From: Bacteroidota bacterium
GTDB lineage: Bacteria; Bacteroidota; Ignavibacteria; Kryptoniales; JAKASW01
NCBI GenBank assembly: GCA_023381615.1
Contig: JAMCQL010000060.1
Coordinates: 1 to 64,000 of the forward strand
DNA length: 64,000 nucleotides
Reading direction: 5' to 3'
In this document: positions 46,094-55,645 of the stretch, one piece after another
Layout of the letters: every line of letters begins with the position of its first letter
Numbering within the stretch: the first letter of the stretch is position 1
Position numbers and translations under genes: made by a program
The notes under the pieces: model-generated
The model's database searches: none
Told to the model about the DNA's origin: nothing
What the model saw: the letters and a program-made list of their open reading frames with translations, nothing else

Positions 46094-47476
46094 CTACGCT
46101 TCTTTTGCCATTCGTGCCCGGCTCTTTCGCCAGTAGAGGTAAGCAGGCAAACCAAGCAGAACTAATCCCAAACCGAAAAGTGAATCGCGCGGATCGGTAA
46201 TGATCGTGTTGTAAACAAACCACACCGCCACGATAACAAAAACTGCCGGGACGAACGGATAGCCGATTGTTTTGTAAGGCCGCGGAGCATCTGGACGTTT
46301 CTTTCTAAGAATAAAAATTCCAAAAGTACCCAGAGCGTAGAAAAGCCATGAGGCGAAAATAACGTAAGTAAAAAGCTGATCGTAAGTGCCTGTAAGTGTC
46401 AGAACAGACGCCCAGAATCCCTGAACGATTAGAGAGAAATAAGGCGTTTTGTATTTAGGATGGACCAGAGAAATCCGTTTGAAGAACAGCCGGTCATTTG
46501 CCATCGCGAAGTAAACTCGCGCTGTCGTCATTGTGGTCGCGTTCACCGTGCCGAAGGTTGATATCATGACCACAACTGCAATCAGAGCCGCACCGTTGTT
46601 TCCGAAGAATTGTGAGATCGCGTCGGCCGCAACGAGGTTCGAGTGGGCGATGCGCTGAACGGGGAGGATATACATGTAAGCGAGGTTCGTAAACACGTAG
46701 ATCAGGATCACGGCGATTGTTCCGGTGATAAGCGCAATTGGAATATTTCTCTTTGCATCTTTCACTTCGCCCGCGAGATAGGTAACGCTGTTCCAGCCAT
46801 CGTATGCCCAGAGAACTGAGACAAGGGCGATTCCGAATGCGCTCAAAAGGGAAGCACTCTGGAACGTGCCAAAGAACGGGGTGTAAATGTGTGAGCCTTG
46901 CGTGCCGAAGACAAAGCAGCTCACGACTATTCCTGCGATTGCCAAGACTTTCAGTGAAGTGAAAAGTTGTTGAATGAATCCGCCGAATTGAACTCCGAAA
47001 TAATTCACAGTCGTTATAAAAGTAATCACGCCGATTGCTACGAGCTTAATTCCGACTTCGGGCATTATGAATAAGCCGAAGTTGATCTGGAGATTGTTCA
47101 GTGCCGGGAAAAAGAAGCCGAGGTATTTTGCAAATGCGACCGCAATCGCTGCGATAGAACCGGTCTGATAAACTATAAATGTGGTCCAACCGTAAAGAAA
47201 GGCAATGAAGTCGTTGTAGATTTCTCTGAAGTAAACGTACTGTCCGCCGGCGGCGGGGATCATCCCGGCAATTTCGGCGCTCGTCAGCGCACCGGCCAGT
47301 GAAAGCAACCCGCCGAAAATCCAGACCGCAATGATCCAGCCTGCATCGCCGAGCGTCATTGCGATTTTTTGTGGGACGAGAAAAATTCCCGAGCCGATAA
47401 TTGAGCCGATGACGACAGCAATCGCTGTCCAAAGGCCGAGTCGTTTGGCAAGTTTAGGTTGTTCTGCTTCGCTCAT
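46094..47476 (-). CDS. APC-family amino acid permease
   Basis: 460 aa with about 12 membrane helices. The first helix carries AIAVVIGSIIGSGIFLVPQ, the unwound GSGIF substrate motif of APC transporters. SAEIAGMIPAAGGQYVYFRE, LWAYDGWNSVTYLAGEVKD and KRNIPIALITGT are typical of the LAT-like serine/threonine and glutamate exchangers. Inner-membrane amino-acid uptake or exchange; specificity is not readable. Single gene, transcribed towards the restriction-modification gene. Confidence 0.9.
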   Translation of the reverse strand: MSEAEQPKLAKRLGLWTAIAVVIGSIIGSGIFLVPQKIAMTLGDAGWIIAVWIFGGLLSLAGALTSAEIAGMIPAAGGQYVYFREIYNDFIAFLYGWTTFIVYQTGSIAAIAVAFAKYLGFFFPALNNLQINFGLFIMPEVGIKLVAIGVITFITTVNYFGVQFGGFIQQLFTSLKVLAIAGIVVSCFVFGTQGSHIYTPFFGTFQSASLLSAFGIALVSVLWAYDGWNSVTYLAGEVKDAKRNIPIALITGTIAVILIYVFTNLAYMYILPVQRIAHSNLVAADAISQFFGNNGAALIAVVVMISTFGTVNATTMTTARVYFAMANDRLFFKRISLVHPKYKTPYFSLIVQGFWASVLTLTGTYDQLFTYVIFASWLFYALGTFGIFILRKKRPDAPRPYKTIGYPFVPAVFVIVAVWFVYNTIITDPRDSLFGLGLVLLGLPAYLYWRKSRARMAKEA

Positions 47477-47510
47477 GTGGTTCTTCCTTTAAATGAAAAA
47501 GATGTAAAAG

Positions 47511-47573
47511 CGTTTCTCGCGAAGGGCGCAAAGGAGGACAATGTTTTCGCCAAGAGCGCAAAAAATAGATGGA
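47511..47573. repeat. CGCAAAG-type repeat upstream of nuoA
   Basis: Two related units in tandem: TTTCTCGCGAAGGGCGCAAAGG and TTTTCGCCAAGAGCGCAAAAAA. They share the CGCAAAG / CGCCAAG core with the MITE-like element at 23041-23152. It lies between the divergent permease and nuoA genes, where both promoters must be. Confidence 0.5.
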
Positions 47574-47758
47574 ACGTTATCTTGTCGGCGGGCTTTTTGA
47601 AAAACGCAACCAACTTCGACTTGGCTCACTCCTCCTTTTTGTTTTGAGAATATAGATTGAGTGGCGGCAAAAGGCAACAAATGTTGCCGACACCCAACAC
47701 CATGCCATACTTTGATTTTTACGTCCATGTTATTTAGATTTTTTAAAATGAGATTGAC

Positions 47759-48115
47759 ATGTTGACTAATTACATCCCGATTTTTCTCCTTCTCGCCGTA
47801 GCGGCTCTTCTCGGCATCGTTATGGCTAACATCAATCGTTTTCTTGGTCCGCGTCGCCCAACTTCCGAAAAACTATCAACTTATGAAAGCGGAATGGAGC
47901 CGATTAGAACAGCCCGCGAAAGATTCACTGTGCGGTTTTATCTCATCGCCATTCTTTTCATCTTGTTCGATGTGGAAATTGTTTTCATGTACCCGTGGGC
48001 GGTGAACTTTATGTCGCTAGGATGGTTTGGATTTATAGAGATGTTGATATTCGTTGTCATACTTTTGATTGGATATTATTACGCGATTAAGAAAGGAGCT
48101 TTGCAGTGGCAGTAA
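47759..48115 (+). CDS. nuoA: NADH-quinone oxidoreductase subunit A
   Basis: 118-aa, three-helix membrane subunit of respiratory complex I. Family markers: [22 protein letters not shown] and [18 protein letters not shown], including the conserved acidic residues at the membrane-arm junction. First of six contiguous nuo genes. It overlaps nuoB by 10 bp. Confidence 0.95.
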   Translation: MLTNYIPIFLLLAVAALLGIVMANINRFLGPRRPTSEKLSTYESGMEPIRTARERFTVRFYLIAILFILFDVEIVFMYPWAVNFMSLGWFGFIEMLIFVVILLIGYYYAIKKGALQWQ

Positions 48116-48615
48116 ATAGATCGAATGAGAATGAAGGTTTCATAACTACTCGTGTCGATGCTTTGTTTAATTGGTCGCTGAAGAATTCTCTTTGGCCGAT
48201 GCCTCTCGGACTTTCATGCTGTGCAATCGAGATGATGGCTTTTGCCGGTCCGCGCTTCGATGTAAGCCGTTTTGGGGCGGAAGTTTTCCGAATGTCTCCG
48301 CGTCAAAGCGACCTCATGATTGTTGCCGGAACGGTTACATATAAAATGGCGAAAGTTGTTCGAAAAATTTACGATCAGATGCCGGATCCCAAGTGGGTGA
48401 TTTCAATGGGCGTTTGCGCTTCGAGCGGTGGAATGTATCGTTCTTATTCCGTCGTCCAGGGAATCGACCAGTTCGTTCCTGTCGATGTGTATGTTGCAGG
48501 ATGTCCTCCGCGTCCGGATTCACTCATAAAGGCGCTGATGGAAATTCAGAAGAAAATTCAGAACGGTGGAGTGAACTCGCCGGAACGTCAACTTGAAAAA
48601 GTATTTGTGGAATAA
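48106..48615 (+). CDS. nuoB: NADH-quinone oxidoreductase subunit B
   Basis: 169 aa, GTG start inside the end of nuoA. Holds the terminal 4Fe-4S cluster N2 next to the quinone site: [19 protein letters not shown] supplies the tandem cysteines, then [10 protein letters not shown] and [12 protein letters not shown]. Cytoplasmic arm of complex I. 6 bp before nuoC. Confidence 0.96.
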   Translation: MAVNRSNENEGFITTRVDALFNWSLKNSLWPMPLGLSCCAIEMMAFAGPRFDVSRFGAEVFRMSPRQSDLMIVAGTVTYKMAKVVRKIYDQMPDPKWVISMGVCASSGGMYRSYSVVQGIDQFVPVDVYVAGCPPRPDSLIKALMEIQKKIQNGGVNSPERQLEKVFVE

Positions 48616-48621
48616 TCCGAG

Positions 48622-49173
48622 ATGAAAGAAAAAATCGAAGAGAAACTTCGCGCAGCTTTCGGCGATGGCATCGTTTCCGTCGTCGATTTCAAAGGGGAAT
48701 TGGCAGTCGAAGTGAAGAGAGATCGCATCGTCGAGGTTTGTAAGTTTTTGAAAGAGGATCCGGAATTAGATTTTAGCTATCTCTCCGATGTTTGCGGCGC
48801 AGACATGATGAATTTTGAAGACGCCTCGTCCCGCAAAGCGTATCTTGCCATCGAGCATGAGCACCGTCCGGAGCAGGTTCCGATTGAGGAAAGATTTCTC
48901 GTGGTTTATCAATTGACGTCTTTCAAGAATAAAGCGAAACTCAGACTCAAAGTAAAAGTTGACGGAGATAATCCGGTTTGTCCAAGCGTCACTTCCGTTC
49001 ATAAAGCGGCAGATTGGTACGAGCGGGAATCCTATGACATGTACGGGATTACTTTTGAAGGACATCCCGATTTAAGAAGAATATATATGCCTGAGGAATT
49101 TGAGTACAGCCCTCTTCGAAAAGACTTTCCGTTGATGGGCATCCCCGGGTCAATTCCTCTTCCGAGAAAATAA
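48622..49173 (+). CDS. nuoC: NADH-quinone oxidoreductase subunit C
   Basis: 183-aa 30-kDa-type subunit of the peripheral arm. The signature ERESYDMYGITFEGHPDLRR, then IYMPEEFEYSPLRKDFPL, is complete. Separate from nuoD (not fused). Followed by a 73-bp AT-rich gap. Confidence 0.94.
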   Translation: MKEKIEEKLRAAFGDGIVSVVDFKGELAVEVKRDRIVEVCKFLKEDPELDFSYLSDVCGADMMNFEDASSRKAYLAIEHEHRPEQVPIEERFLVVYQLTSFKNKAKLRLKVKVDGDNPVCPSVTSVHKAADWYERESYDMYGITFEGHPDLRRIYMPEEFEYSPLRKDFPLMGIPGSIPLPRK

Positions 49174-49246
49174 AGGTTTTTAGCTCCAATTATGAATTGT
49201 GGATTTTGAATTGAGAATCAAAAATTGAAAATTAAGAATTAAAATA

Positions 49247-50521
49247 ATGGCTACTTTGTCAGAAGAAAAACAAAACGTTTCGTCCACAGGATCCTTTGGA
49301 CAGATACTGAAAGCTCTTGAAGATAAAGATACGAATGTGATCATGGAGGATCCTCTTGAAAATTATATGGTTCTCAACATGGGTCCACAGCATCCGGCTA
49401 CTCACGGAGTACTTCGTCTGCTCATAAAGTTGGATGGGGAAACGGTGGTTGATTGCCTTCCGGATTTGGGTTACCTCCACCGCGGCTACGAAAAGATTGC
49501 CGAGGCAAGTACTTACTTCGAATTCATTCCGCACACCGACCGGCTCGATTATATTTCCCCGCTTGCCAATAACGTTGCTTATGTGCTTGCTGTCGAAAAA
49601 ATCGCCGGCGTAGAAGCGCCTCCACGCGCACAGTATATCAGAGTCATGGCGGCGGAGCTTGCACGAATCTCTTCGCACCTCATGGCCATCGGATCGATGG
49701 CGTTGGATGTCGGCGCGATAACGGTTTTCCTGTGGGCTTTCCGTGAGCGCGAAAAGCTGTACGATGTTTTTGATTTGTTGACAGGAGTCCGCTTCACAAC
49801 GAGCTATACGAGGATCGGCGGTGTAGCTCAGGACATAACTGATGAGACAAAGCAAGCGATAAAAAAATTCCTCGATGAGTTTCCGAAGAATCTCGATGAG
49901 ATGAAGCGAATGCTGAACCGAAACAGAATTTTTCTCGGCAGGACGGTCGGCATTGGAGTGATTGATGGAAAGACCGCCGTCGAAATCGGTTTCAGCGGTC
50001 CTAACTTGCGTGCGTCCGGGGTCGATTACGATGTTCGCACTTTCTCGCCGTATTTGGTTTACGATCAGCTCTCGTTCGATGTGATAACGGAGAAGAACGG
50101 AGATTGCTTCTCACGTTATATGGTGAGAATGCGTGAGATGGAAGAAAGCGTGAAGCTTGTCCTGCAAGCTCTTGAAAAAATTCCGCAAGGCCCGATCAAA
50201 GTAGATATGCCAAAACAGGTTCTTCCGAAAAAAGAACGCGTTTATACAAAGATGGAAGAACTCATCCATGACTTCGTAATAGTCAACGATGGAGTTCATC
50301 CGCCGGTCGGCGATTGTTATGTCGCGACCGAGGGATCTAAAGGAGAATTAGGATTTTACATCATAAGCGACGGAAGCGGTCAGCCGTGGCGCTTGAAAAT
50401 ACGTTCGCCTTCATTCTGCAATTTGCAGGCGCTTCCGATTTTATTAAAAGGCCAGATGATTTCCGATATCGTTGCAATCATCGGAAGTATTGATCCTATT
50501 ATGGGCGAAGCTGATAAATAA
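49247..50521 (+). CDS. nuoD: NADH-quinone oxidoreductase subunit D
   Basis: 424-aa 49-kDa-type subunit that, with NuoB, forms the quinone pocket. NMGPQHPATHGVLRLLIKLD carries the quinone-contacting His; GYLHRGYEKIAE, RLDYISPLANN and LYDVFDLLTGVRFTTSYTRI follow, and the end DIVAIIGSIDPIMGEADK is the normal C-terminus. The N-terminal ~35 residues are an extra, poorly conserved stretch. The gap before it is unusually AT-rich (repeated TTGAA/AATTGA). Confidence 0.96.
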   Translation: MATLSEEKQNVSSTGSFGQILKALEDKDTNVIMEDPLENYMVLNMGPQHPATHGVLRLLIKLDGETVVDCLPDLGYLHRGYEKIAEASTYFEFIPHTDRLDYISPLANNVAYVLAVEKIAGVEAPPRAQYIRVMAAELARISSHLMAIGSMALDVGAITVFLWAFREREKLYDVFDLLTGVRFTTSYTRIGGVAQDITDETKQAIKKFLDEFPKNLDEMKRMLNRNRIFLGRTVGIGVIDGKTAVEIGFSGPNLRASGVDYDVRTFSPYLVYDQLSFDVITEKNGDCFSRYMVRMREMEESVKLVLQALEKIPQGPIKVDMPKQVLPKKERVYTKMEELIHDFVIVNDGVHPPVGDCYVATEGSKGELGFYIISDGSGQPWRLKIRSPSFCNLQALPILLKGQMISDIVAIIGSIDPIMGEADK

Positions 50522-50539
50522 AACTTCAGAGAAAGAGTA

Positions 50540-51019
50540 ATGTTCACAGAAGAAAATCTGCGTAAAGTCGAAGAACTCAAAAAGCGTTATCTGAAACCTC
50601 AGGCGGCGCTTCTGCAAGTGTTGTGGATAGCGCAGGAACAATTTGGCTGGATCTCCGAAGAAGTGATGCGCTATGTCGCGGATCTCCTCGGACTTCCGTT
50701 CAATCAAGTTCTTGGAGTGGTAACATTTTACACGATGTACAACAGAGAACCTGTCGGCAAGTACCACGTTCAGGTCTGTGCGAATGTCTCCTGTATGCTC
50801 CTCGGCTCCGACAACATTGTCGAACATCTTGAGAGGAAGTTAGGCGTGAAAATCGGAGAAACGACACCGGATAAAATGTTCACTCTGAGCGAAGTCGAAT
50901 GTTTGGGTTCCTGCGGAACGGCGCCAATGATGCAGGTAAACGACGATTACTACGAAAATCTAACGTCCGAAAAAATTGATCGCTTATTAGAAGAATTTAA
51001 AAAGCAGGCAAATCAATAA
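50540..51019 (+). CDS. nuoE: NADH-quinone oxidoreductase subunit E
   Basis: 159-aa thioredoxin-like subunit of the NADH dehydrogenase module with a 2Fe-2S cluster: [15 protein letters not shown] gives the first cysteine pair and [16 protein letters not shown] the second. Its last base is shared with the nuoF ATG, showing coupling. Confidence 0.95.
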   Translation: MFTEENLRKVEELKKRYLKPQAALLQVLWIAQEQFGWISEEVMRYVADLLGLPFNQVLGVVTFYTMYNREPVGKYHVQVCANVSCMLLGSDNIVEHLERKLGVKIGETTPDKMFTLSEVECLGSCGTAPMMQVNDDYYENLTSEKIDRLLEEFKKQANQ

Positions 51020-52371
51020 TGTCTGAAACGACCACGACGACGACGAAATTATTTGCACAAGGCGGTGAAACCGCTTTCCCGAAAATTGTTCTTCCGGAAA
51101 TTCCGAATCTTGATAAGATCGAGGTATACGAAAGCCGCGGAGGTTACGTGCCTCTGAAGAAGGCTCTTGCGATGCCGCCGGACGCGGTCACGGAAGAAGT
51201 GAAGAAATCGAATTTGCGTGGACGCGGCGGTGCCGCTTTCCCGACAGGCTTGAAGTGGACTTTCATGCCGAAGTCCCGCGAAGTCCCGCTTGCGGGATCC
51301 CAAACAGCGGGACAGACGGAGAAGCCAAAGTATCTTGCCGTGAACGCGGATGAAAGCGAGCCCGGCTCGTTCAAGGACCGCCAGATTCTCGAATACAATC
51401 CTCATCAGTTGATCGAAGGAATTTTGATCGCGTCGTATGCAATGGGAGTTAAGACCGCCTACATCTACATACGCGGCGAGTATGTAAAATGGACCAGGCT
51501 TCTTCAGAAAGCGATCGACGAAGCGTATGCCCACGGATATATCGGCGAGAATATCCTAGGTTCGAATTTTTCCACGAACATTTACGTCCATCGCGGAGCA
51601 GGCGCTTATATCTGCGGCGAAGAATCTGCGTTGATGGAGTCGATTGAGGGCAAGCGCGGTTATCCGAGAGTAAAGCCGCCTTTCCCGGCGCAAAACGGTC
51701 TCTGGGGAAATCCGACGACCATCAACAATGTCGAAACTATAACAAACGTTCCGGCGATTTTGTCTAACGGCGGAGAATGGTTTGCAAAGATTGGCGCTCC
51801 GAAGCATCCGGGCACGCTCCTGTTTGGCGTCAGCGGGCACGTGAATAAACCGGGTGTCTACGAACTTCCAAGCGGCACCTTGCTGACAGATATCATTTAC
51901 AATTATGCCGGCGGTGTACCGGGCAACAAAAAAATTAAGATGATCATCCCCGGCGGGAGCTCGATGCCGCCGCTCAGAGGGGATCAGTTGGATGGCGTTC
52001 GCATGGATGCTGAGTCGCTCAAGATCGTCGGCAGCGCGATTGGAACCGGCGGTATAATCGTCATTGATGAAGATACGGATCTGATAAAAGTTCTTTTGCG
52101 AATCACAAAATTCTATTGGCACGAATCGTGCGGACAATGTACTCCTTGCCGCGAAGGCACGGGATGGATGCGCAAAATTTTACAGCGGATGTATGAAGGG
52201 GCAGGTAAGCCTGAAGATCTCGACTTGCTCGTTCGTGTCGCCAATAATATTGAAGGCAACACGGTTTGCGCGCTTGGAGATGCCGCAGCGTGGCCCGTGA
52301 AATTTACGATCCAACGATTCAGAAAAGAGCTCGAAGAAGAAATTCTCCTGCAAGCCAAGAATGCAGCTTAA
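51019..52371 (+). CDS. nuoF: NADH-quinone oxidoreductase subunit F with an in-frame repeat insertion
   Basis: NADH- and FMN-binding subunit, 450 aa. Motifs: [15 protein letters not shown] (FMN site), [39 protein letters not shown] (NADH) and the 4Fe-4S ligands in [16 protein letters not shown] plus [13 protein letters not shown]. Residues about 86-100 ([15 protein letters not shown]) lie exactly between the FMN loop and PKYLAVN, where other NuoF proteins have one or two residues; they are encoded by a palindrome (51271-51314). nuoG-N do not follow, so the rest of complex I must lie elsewhere. Confidence 0.95.
   Translation: MSETTTTTTKLFAQGGETAFPKIVLPEIPNLDKIEVYESRGGYVPLKKALAMPPDAVTEEVKKSNLRGRGGAAFPTGLKWTFMPKSREVPLAGSQTAGQTEKPKYLAVNADESEPGSFKDRQILEYNPHQLIEGILIASYAMGVKTAYIYIRGEYVKWTRLLQKAIDEAYAHGYIGENILGSNFSTNIYVHRGAGAYICGEESALMESIEGKRGYPRVKPPFPAQNGLWGNPTTINNVETITNVPAILSNGGEWFAKIGAPKHPGTLLFGVSGHVNKPGVYELPSGTLLTDIIYNYAGGVPGNKKIKMIIPGGSSMPPLRGDQLDGVRMDAESLKIVGSAIGTGGIIVIDEDTDLIKVLLRITKFYWHESCGQCTPCREGTGWMRKILQRMYEGAGKPEDLDLLVRVANNIEGNTVCALGDAAAWPVKFTIQRFRKELEEEILLQAKNAA
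51271..51314. repeat. Palindromic element inside nuoF
   Basis: AAGTCCCGCGAAG then TCCCGC-tt-GCGGGA and ATCCCAAACAGCGGGAC. The inner stem is perfect; an outer GTCCCGC/GCGGGAC pair adds a second fold. It contributes about 15 residues to NuoF without a stop or shift. Confidence 0.75.
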
Positions 52372-52499
52372 TTTCCTTTTATGCCGGTGAAAATTTTGCG
52401 CTGCAGTTTGCGCATTTCATAAAAGTTTGAGTGCAAATTTAAGTAACCTGCAAGTCCGGATAACTCTTTTCGACTCGTTCTCATTAGTAGGGAGCTGGT

Positions 52500-52952
52500 G
52501 TGGATAAACTCTCAGTGAAAATTTTCAGGATTTCCAAAGCATTCGACGATCTTCCGCTTCCGGCTTATATGACCGACGGCTCGGCCGGAATGGATGTTTG
52601 CGCGGCAGTGAGCGAGCCGGTCGTAATTAATCCGATGGCAGCGGCGCTGGTTCCCACAAATTTGAAAATTGAATTGCCTGTGGGAGTTGAGGCGCAGATA
52701 AGACCTCGAAGTGGTCTCGCAATTCGGAACAAGATTTTCCTTTTGAATTCGCCCGGCACGATCGATTCGGATTACCGCGGGGAAATAAAGATCATCATGT
52801 TCAACATCGGAGCGGAACCTTTCGTGATCAATCGCGGCGACAGAATAGCTCAGATGGTCATCTCGGATTATGAGAGAGTAAAATGGGAAGAGTCCAATTC
52901 GCTCGGCGACACGGCGCGCGGTGAAGGCGGATTCGGCTCGACGGGAAAATAA
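52500..52952 (+). CDS. dut: dUTP diphosphatase
   Basis: 150-aa trimeric dUTPase that hydrolyses dUTP to dUMP. All five motifs are visible: [44 protein letters not shown] and the glycine-rich tail [14 protein letters not shown] start with AGGGAG just upstream. It begins 128 bp after nuoF in the same direction and overlaps the deacetylase gene by one base. Complements the dcd gene at 11758. Confidence 0.95.
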   Translation: MDKLSVKIFRISKAFDDLPLPAYMTDGSAGMDVCAAVSEPVVINPMAAALVPTNLKIELPVGVEAQIRPRSGLAIRNKIFLLNSPGTIDSDYRGEIKIIMFNIGAEPFVINRGDRIAQMVISDYERVKWEESNSLGDTARGEGGFGSTGK

Positions 52953-53746
52953 TGACTGTACTTGCATATCATAAAGTCGACAATAAGTTTGAGCTTGGCT
53001 TGACCAATGTGAAGCCGAAATCTTTTTATCGGCAAGTTTCAGAATTGATGCGATATGGATACGAGATTACTGATTCCGCAGAAGTTGCAGCGGCAACGCC
53101 CCAAAATGTCTGTCTGACTTTCGATGACGGTTACGATTGCTTCTATCGCAACGCTGTTCCTTTCCTGATTTCATTTAGAGTCAAAGCGAGTGTATTTGTA
53201 ATCACCGACTTCATTGGGAAAACGAACAAATGGGATCTCCGGCTGTCATACCAGCCGTTCATTCACATGGATGCAAGTCAGCTTAAAGAAATCTCGAAAC
53301 TTGGTTTTGAAGTCGGGAGCCATTCGCGTTCACATAAAGACTTGACAAGGCTCGATCCGAATTTGGCGAAAAGCGAACTCTCTGACTCCAAGAAATTTCT
53401 TGAGGACCTGCTTGGCAAGGAGGTTAGTTCGATTTCATTTCCGTACGGAAGGCATAACGCAGTCGTTGCCGATTTGGCGCGCGAGGCAGGATATACGAAA
53501 CTGTTCGGGTTAGGATCGGCTGTTCATGACGGAGTCATCGGAAGAATACCGGTTTACAGGATTGACAGCCCGGCTGCTGTGAGACGAAAAGTTTCGATGA
53601 ACAAATTTGAAATTTTCAAAAGTGATTTTGTTCATTCCTTTGCAAATGTTTCTGCGTTAATTTCTGTTCGGCGTGCCGAAAAAATAGTACAAAACGAAAG
53701 AGTGGATGAACATGACGTTGCAGCAAGAAGAGCTGAAATCAGGTGA
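52952..53746 (+). CDS. Polysaccharide deacetylase (NodB homology, CE4)
   Basis: 264 aa. The NodB fold is shown by VLAYHKVD, the metal/catalytic motif LTFDDGYDC, SHSRSHKDLTRL (His-His metal ligands) and SISFPYGRHN. There is no signal peptide, so the substrate may be a cytoplasmic or membrane-surface lipid-linked sugar, or export is non-classical. The last 14 codons overlap the next gene by 41 bp. Confidence 0.88.
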   Translation: MTVLAYHKVDNKFELGLTNVKPKSFYRQVSELMRYGYEITDSAEVAAATPQNVCLTFDDGYDCFYRNAVPFLISFRVKASVFVITDFIGKTNKWDLRLSYQPFIHMDASQLKEISKLGFEVGSHSRSHKDLTRLDPNLAKSELSDSKKFLEDLLGKEVSSISFPYGRHNAVVADLAREAGYTKLFGLGSAVHDGVIGRIPVYRIDSPAAVRRKVSMNKFEIFKSDFVHSFANVSALISVRRAEKIVQNERVDEHDVAARRAEIR

Positions 53747-54965
53747 AAAGCAAGATTCAGAGGTGAACTCGTTAGCCCTCCTGCTAAGAAGACGGGAGTG
53801 GCTAATTTTGATCCTTGCTTTGTTATTGATGATTGTCTTGGGGTACACCGTCCGCCAAGTTTTTGGACCGATTTTTGTCTATGCGATTTTTTTAGTCGCG
53901 ACGTACCCGCTGAGGCGTGAGTCGGTAGTTCGGCATATGATTCTTGTTGCGACACTTGTCTTCGGTTTCTGGTTCTTTATTGAAGTGGCAGGCGCTGTCC
54001 TGCCGTTTGTTGTCGCGTTCGTTGTAAGTTTTATTTTTTCGCCGGTTGTGGAGCTGCTCGCACATAAGAAAATTCCGCGGGCGTTGTCCATTATTGGAAT
54101 TCTTCTCGTTCTCCTGGGTGCTATCGTCACTTTATCTGTCGTGCTGCTTCCTATGGTGTTTCAGCAATTCCAAAATTTCTTGACATCGATTCCCACATTG
54201 ACGACCGAGGTCAGCAATTCACTCAACAGTCTCGTCAACCGGGGATTCCTTGGGTTCACTCCGGAGAATCAGAACTTGCAGCAGGCGGTTATCTCGGAAA
54301 TTTCATCGAGGATCGAAGATGTAACCCGTGCGATTCCAAACGGCATTCTGAATTTCGTGGCGCAATCTGCTTCCGCCTTGACCAAGATGCTGAACCTCGT
54401 GTTGGTGCCGTTCTTGAGTTTTTACATCATGAAAGATTTCGAGCTGATAAAATACAGGGTGAAGATGCTTTTTCCGCGGCGGTACCGCCAACGCGCGTCC
54501 GATATTTACGCAATCATCGATCGCGTTTTGGGAAGCTATTTGCGCGGAGCGCTGACCATCGCCTTTATTAACTCGGTAGTAATTTCTTCTCTTATGTCGA
54601 TCTGGGGTATTAAATATCCGTTGGTGATCGGACTTATCTCCGGTCTGCTGGATATGATTCCGTATTTCGGAATCATTGTCAGTATGTCTGTCGCCGTTCT
54701 GATAGCTCTTTTCGGCGACAATCCAGGTTTTCAGGTGATCATGGTTCTCGTTTCCTTCCTCGGAATGAATTTGACAGAAACAACAATTCTCTATCCTAAG
54801 ATCGTCGGTTCGAAGATCGGAGTTCATCCGGTACTGCTTATTTTAGCTTTGCTGATTTTTGGATACTTCATGGGATTCCTCGGATTATTGATCGCCGTTC
54901 CGACAACCGCGATCATCATCGGACTCAGGAAATATTACGAACAAAATCTCAGACTGTCCCATTGA
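53706..54965 (+). CDS. AI-2E family (PerM/TqsA-like) membrane permease
   Basis: 419 aa, about eight membrane helices, with a helical extracytoplasmic segment in the middle (FQQFQNFLTSIPTLTTEVSN). The family signature near the C-terminus is present: GLLDMIPYFGIIVSM and LVSFLGMNLTETTILYPKIVG, then GFLGLLIAVPTTAII. The name reflects the family; actual substrates vary and are mostly unknown. Long overlap with the deacetylase gene and a 4-bp overlap with rsmI. Confidence 0.88.
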   Translation: MNMTLQQEELKSGEKQDSEVNSLALLLRRREWLILILALLLMIVLGYTVRQVFGPIFVYAIFLVATYPLRRESVVRHMILVATLVFGFWFFIEVAGAVLPFVVAFVVSFIFSPVVELLAHKKIPRALSIIGILLVLLGAIVTLSVVLLPMVFQQFQNFLTSIPTLTTEVSNSLNSLVNRGFLGFTPENQNLQQAVISEISSRIEDVTRAIPNGILNFVAQSASALTKMLNLVLVPFLSFYIMKDFELIKYRVKMLFPRRYRQRASDIYAIIDRVLGSYLRGALTIAFINSVVISSLMSIWGIKYPLVIGLISGLLDMIPYFGIIVSMSVAVLIALFGDNPGFQVIMVLVSFLGMNLTETTILYPKIVGSKIGVHPVLLILALLIFGYFMGFLGLLIAVPTTAIIIGLRKYYEQNLRLSH

Positions 54966-55645
54966 GCTCGACGCTTTACATCGTATCGACTCCAATCGGA
55001 AACTACGATGACATCACATTGCGGGCGTTGAACATTTTGAAAGAAGTCGACTTCATAATTTGCGAGGAGTTTAAGATGGGGAACAGGCTTCTTCGTTATT
55101 ATGGATTAGACAAGCCGCTTGAGGCTTTGAATGAGCACAACGAGGCGAGAGACGCTGAGGTAACCGTCGAGCGCATTAAGGACGGTGCAGACGCCGCCAT
55201 AATTTCCGATGCTGGCACTCCTGTATTTGCTGATCCGGGCGCAAAGCTAATTCATCTCGCTTTGAAGAAGGGTGTCAAAGTTGTTCCTGTGCCCGGCGCA
55301 TCTTCAATACTTGCGGCACTTGTAGTCTGTGATTTTGACATTGGTATATTTCATTATGCCGGTTTTTTGCCGCGCAAGAAAGAGGAACGCCTGCAGGCTA
55401 TAAAAAATCTTTCAACACTCGGATGTGTATCAGTCATAATGGAAGCGCCGTATAGATTCAAACCGCTGATCGAAGATTGCCTCGCGACTTTTGGAAAGGA
55501 TCGGCGTGCTGTAGTTGCGGTGGACCTGACAATGCCGAGCGAAAGAATAATCCGCGGGACGTTAGGCGAAATTGATAAAGAATTTAGCGACACACCTTTC
55601 AAAGCAGAATTTGTTCTGATAGTCGATGCTCCAAAGAAAAATTAA
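54962..55645 (+). CDS. rsmI: 16S rRNA (cytidine-1402-2'-O)-methyltransferase
   Basis: 227-aa tetrapyrrole-methylase-fold enzyme. TTG start overlapping the previous stop. Motifs: LYIVSTPIGNYDDITLRAL, DFIICEEFKMGNRLLRYYGL, AAIISDAGTPVFADPGAKLI and VVPVPGASSILAALVVCDFD. Shorter than the E. coli protein (about 286 aa), lacking its C-terminal extension, as in many Bacteroidota. Overlaps the DUF4296 gene by 20 bp. Confidence 0.9.
   Translation: MSSTLYIVSTPIGNYDDITLRALNILKEVDFIICEEFKMGNRLLRYYGLDKPLEALNEHNEARDAEVTVERIKDGADAAIISDAGTPVFADPGAKLIHLALKKGVKVVPVPGASSILAALVVCDFDIGIFHYAGFLPRKKEERLQAIKNLSTLGCVSVIMEAPYRFKPLIEDCLATFGKDRRAVVAVDLTMPSERIIRGTLGEIDKEFSDTPFKAEFVLIVDAPKKN

Noticed and set aside
49174-49246. 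AT-rich TTGAA/AATTGA run between nuoC and nuoD considered as a promoter
   Set aside because: Looks like simple-sequence repeat; no clear TTTG...TAnnTTTG pair, and the nuo genes are otherwise contiguous.
51271-51314. NuoF insertion considered as an intein or intron
   Set aside because: Far too short, with no splicing motifs; it reads straight through as about 15 residues.
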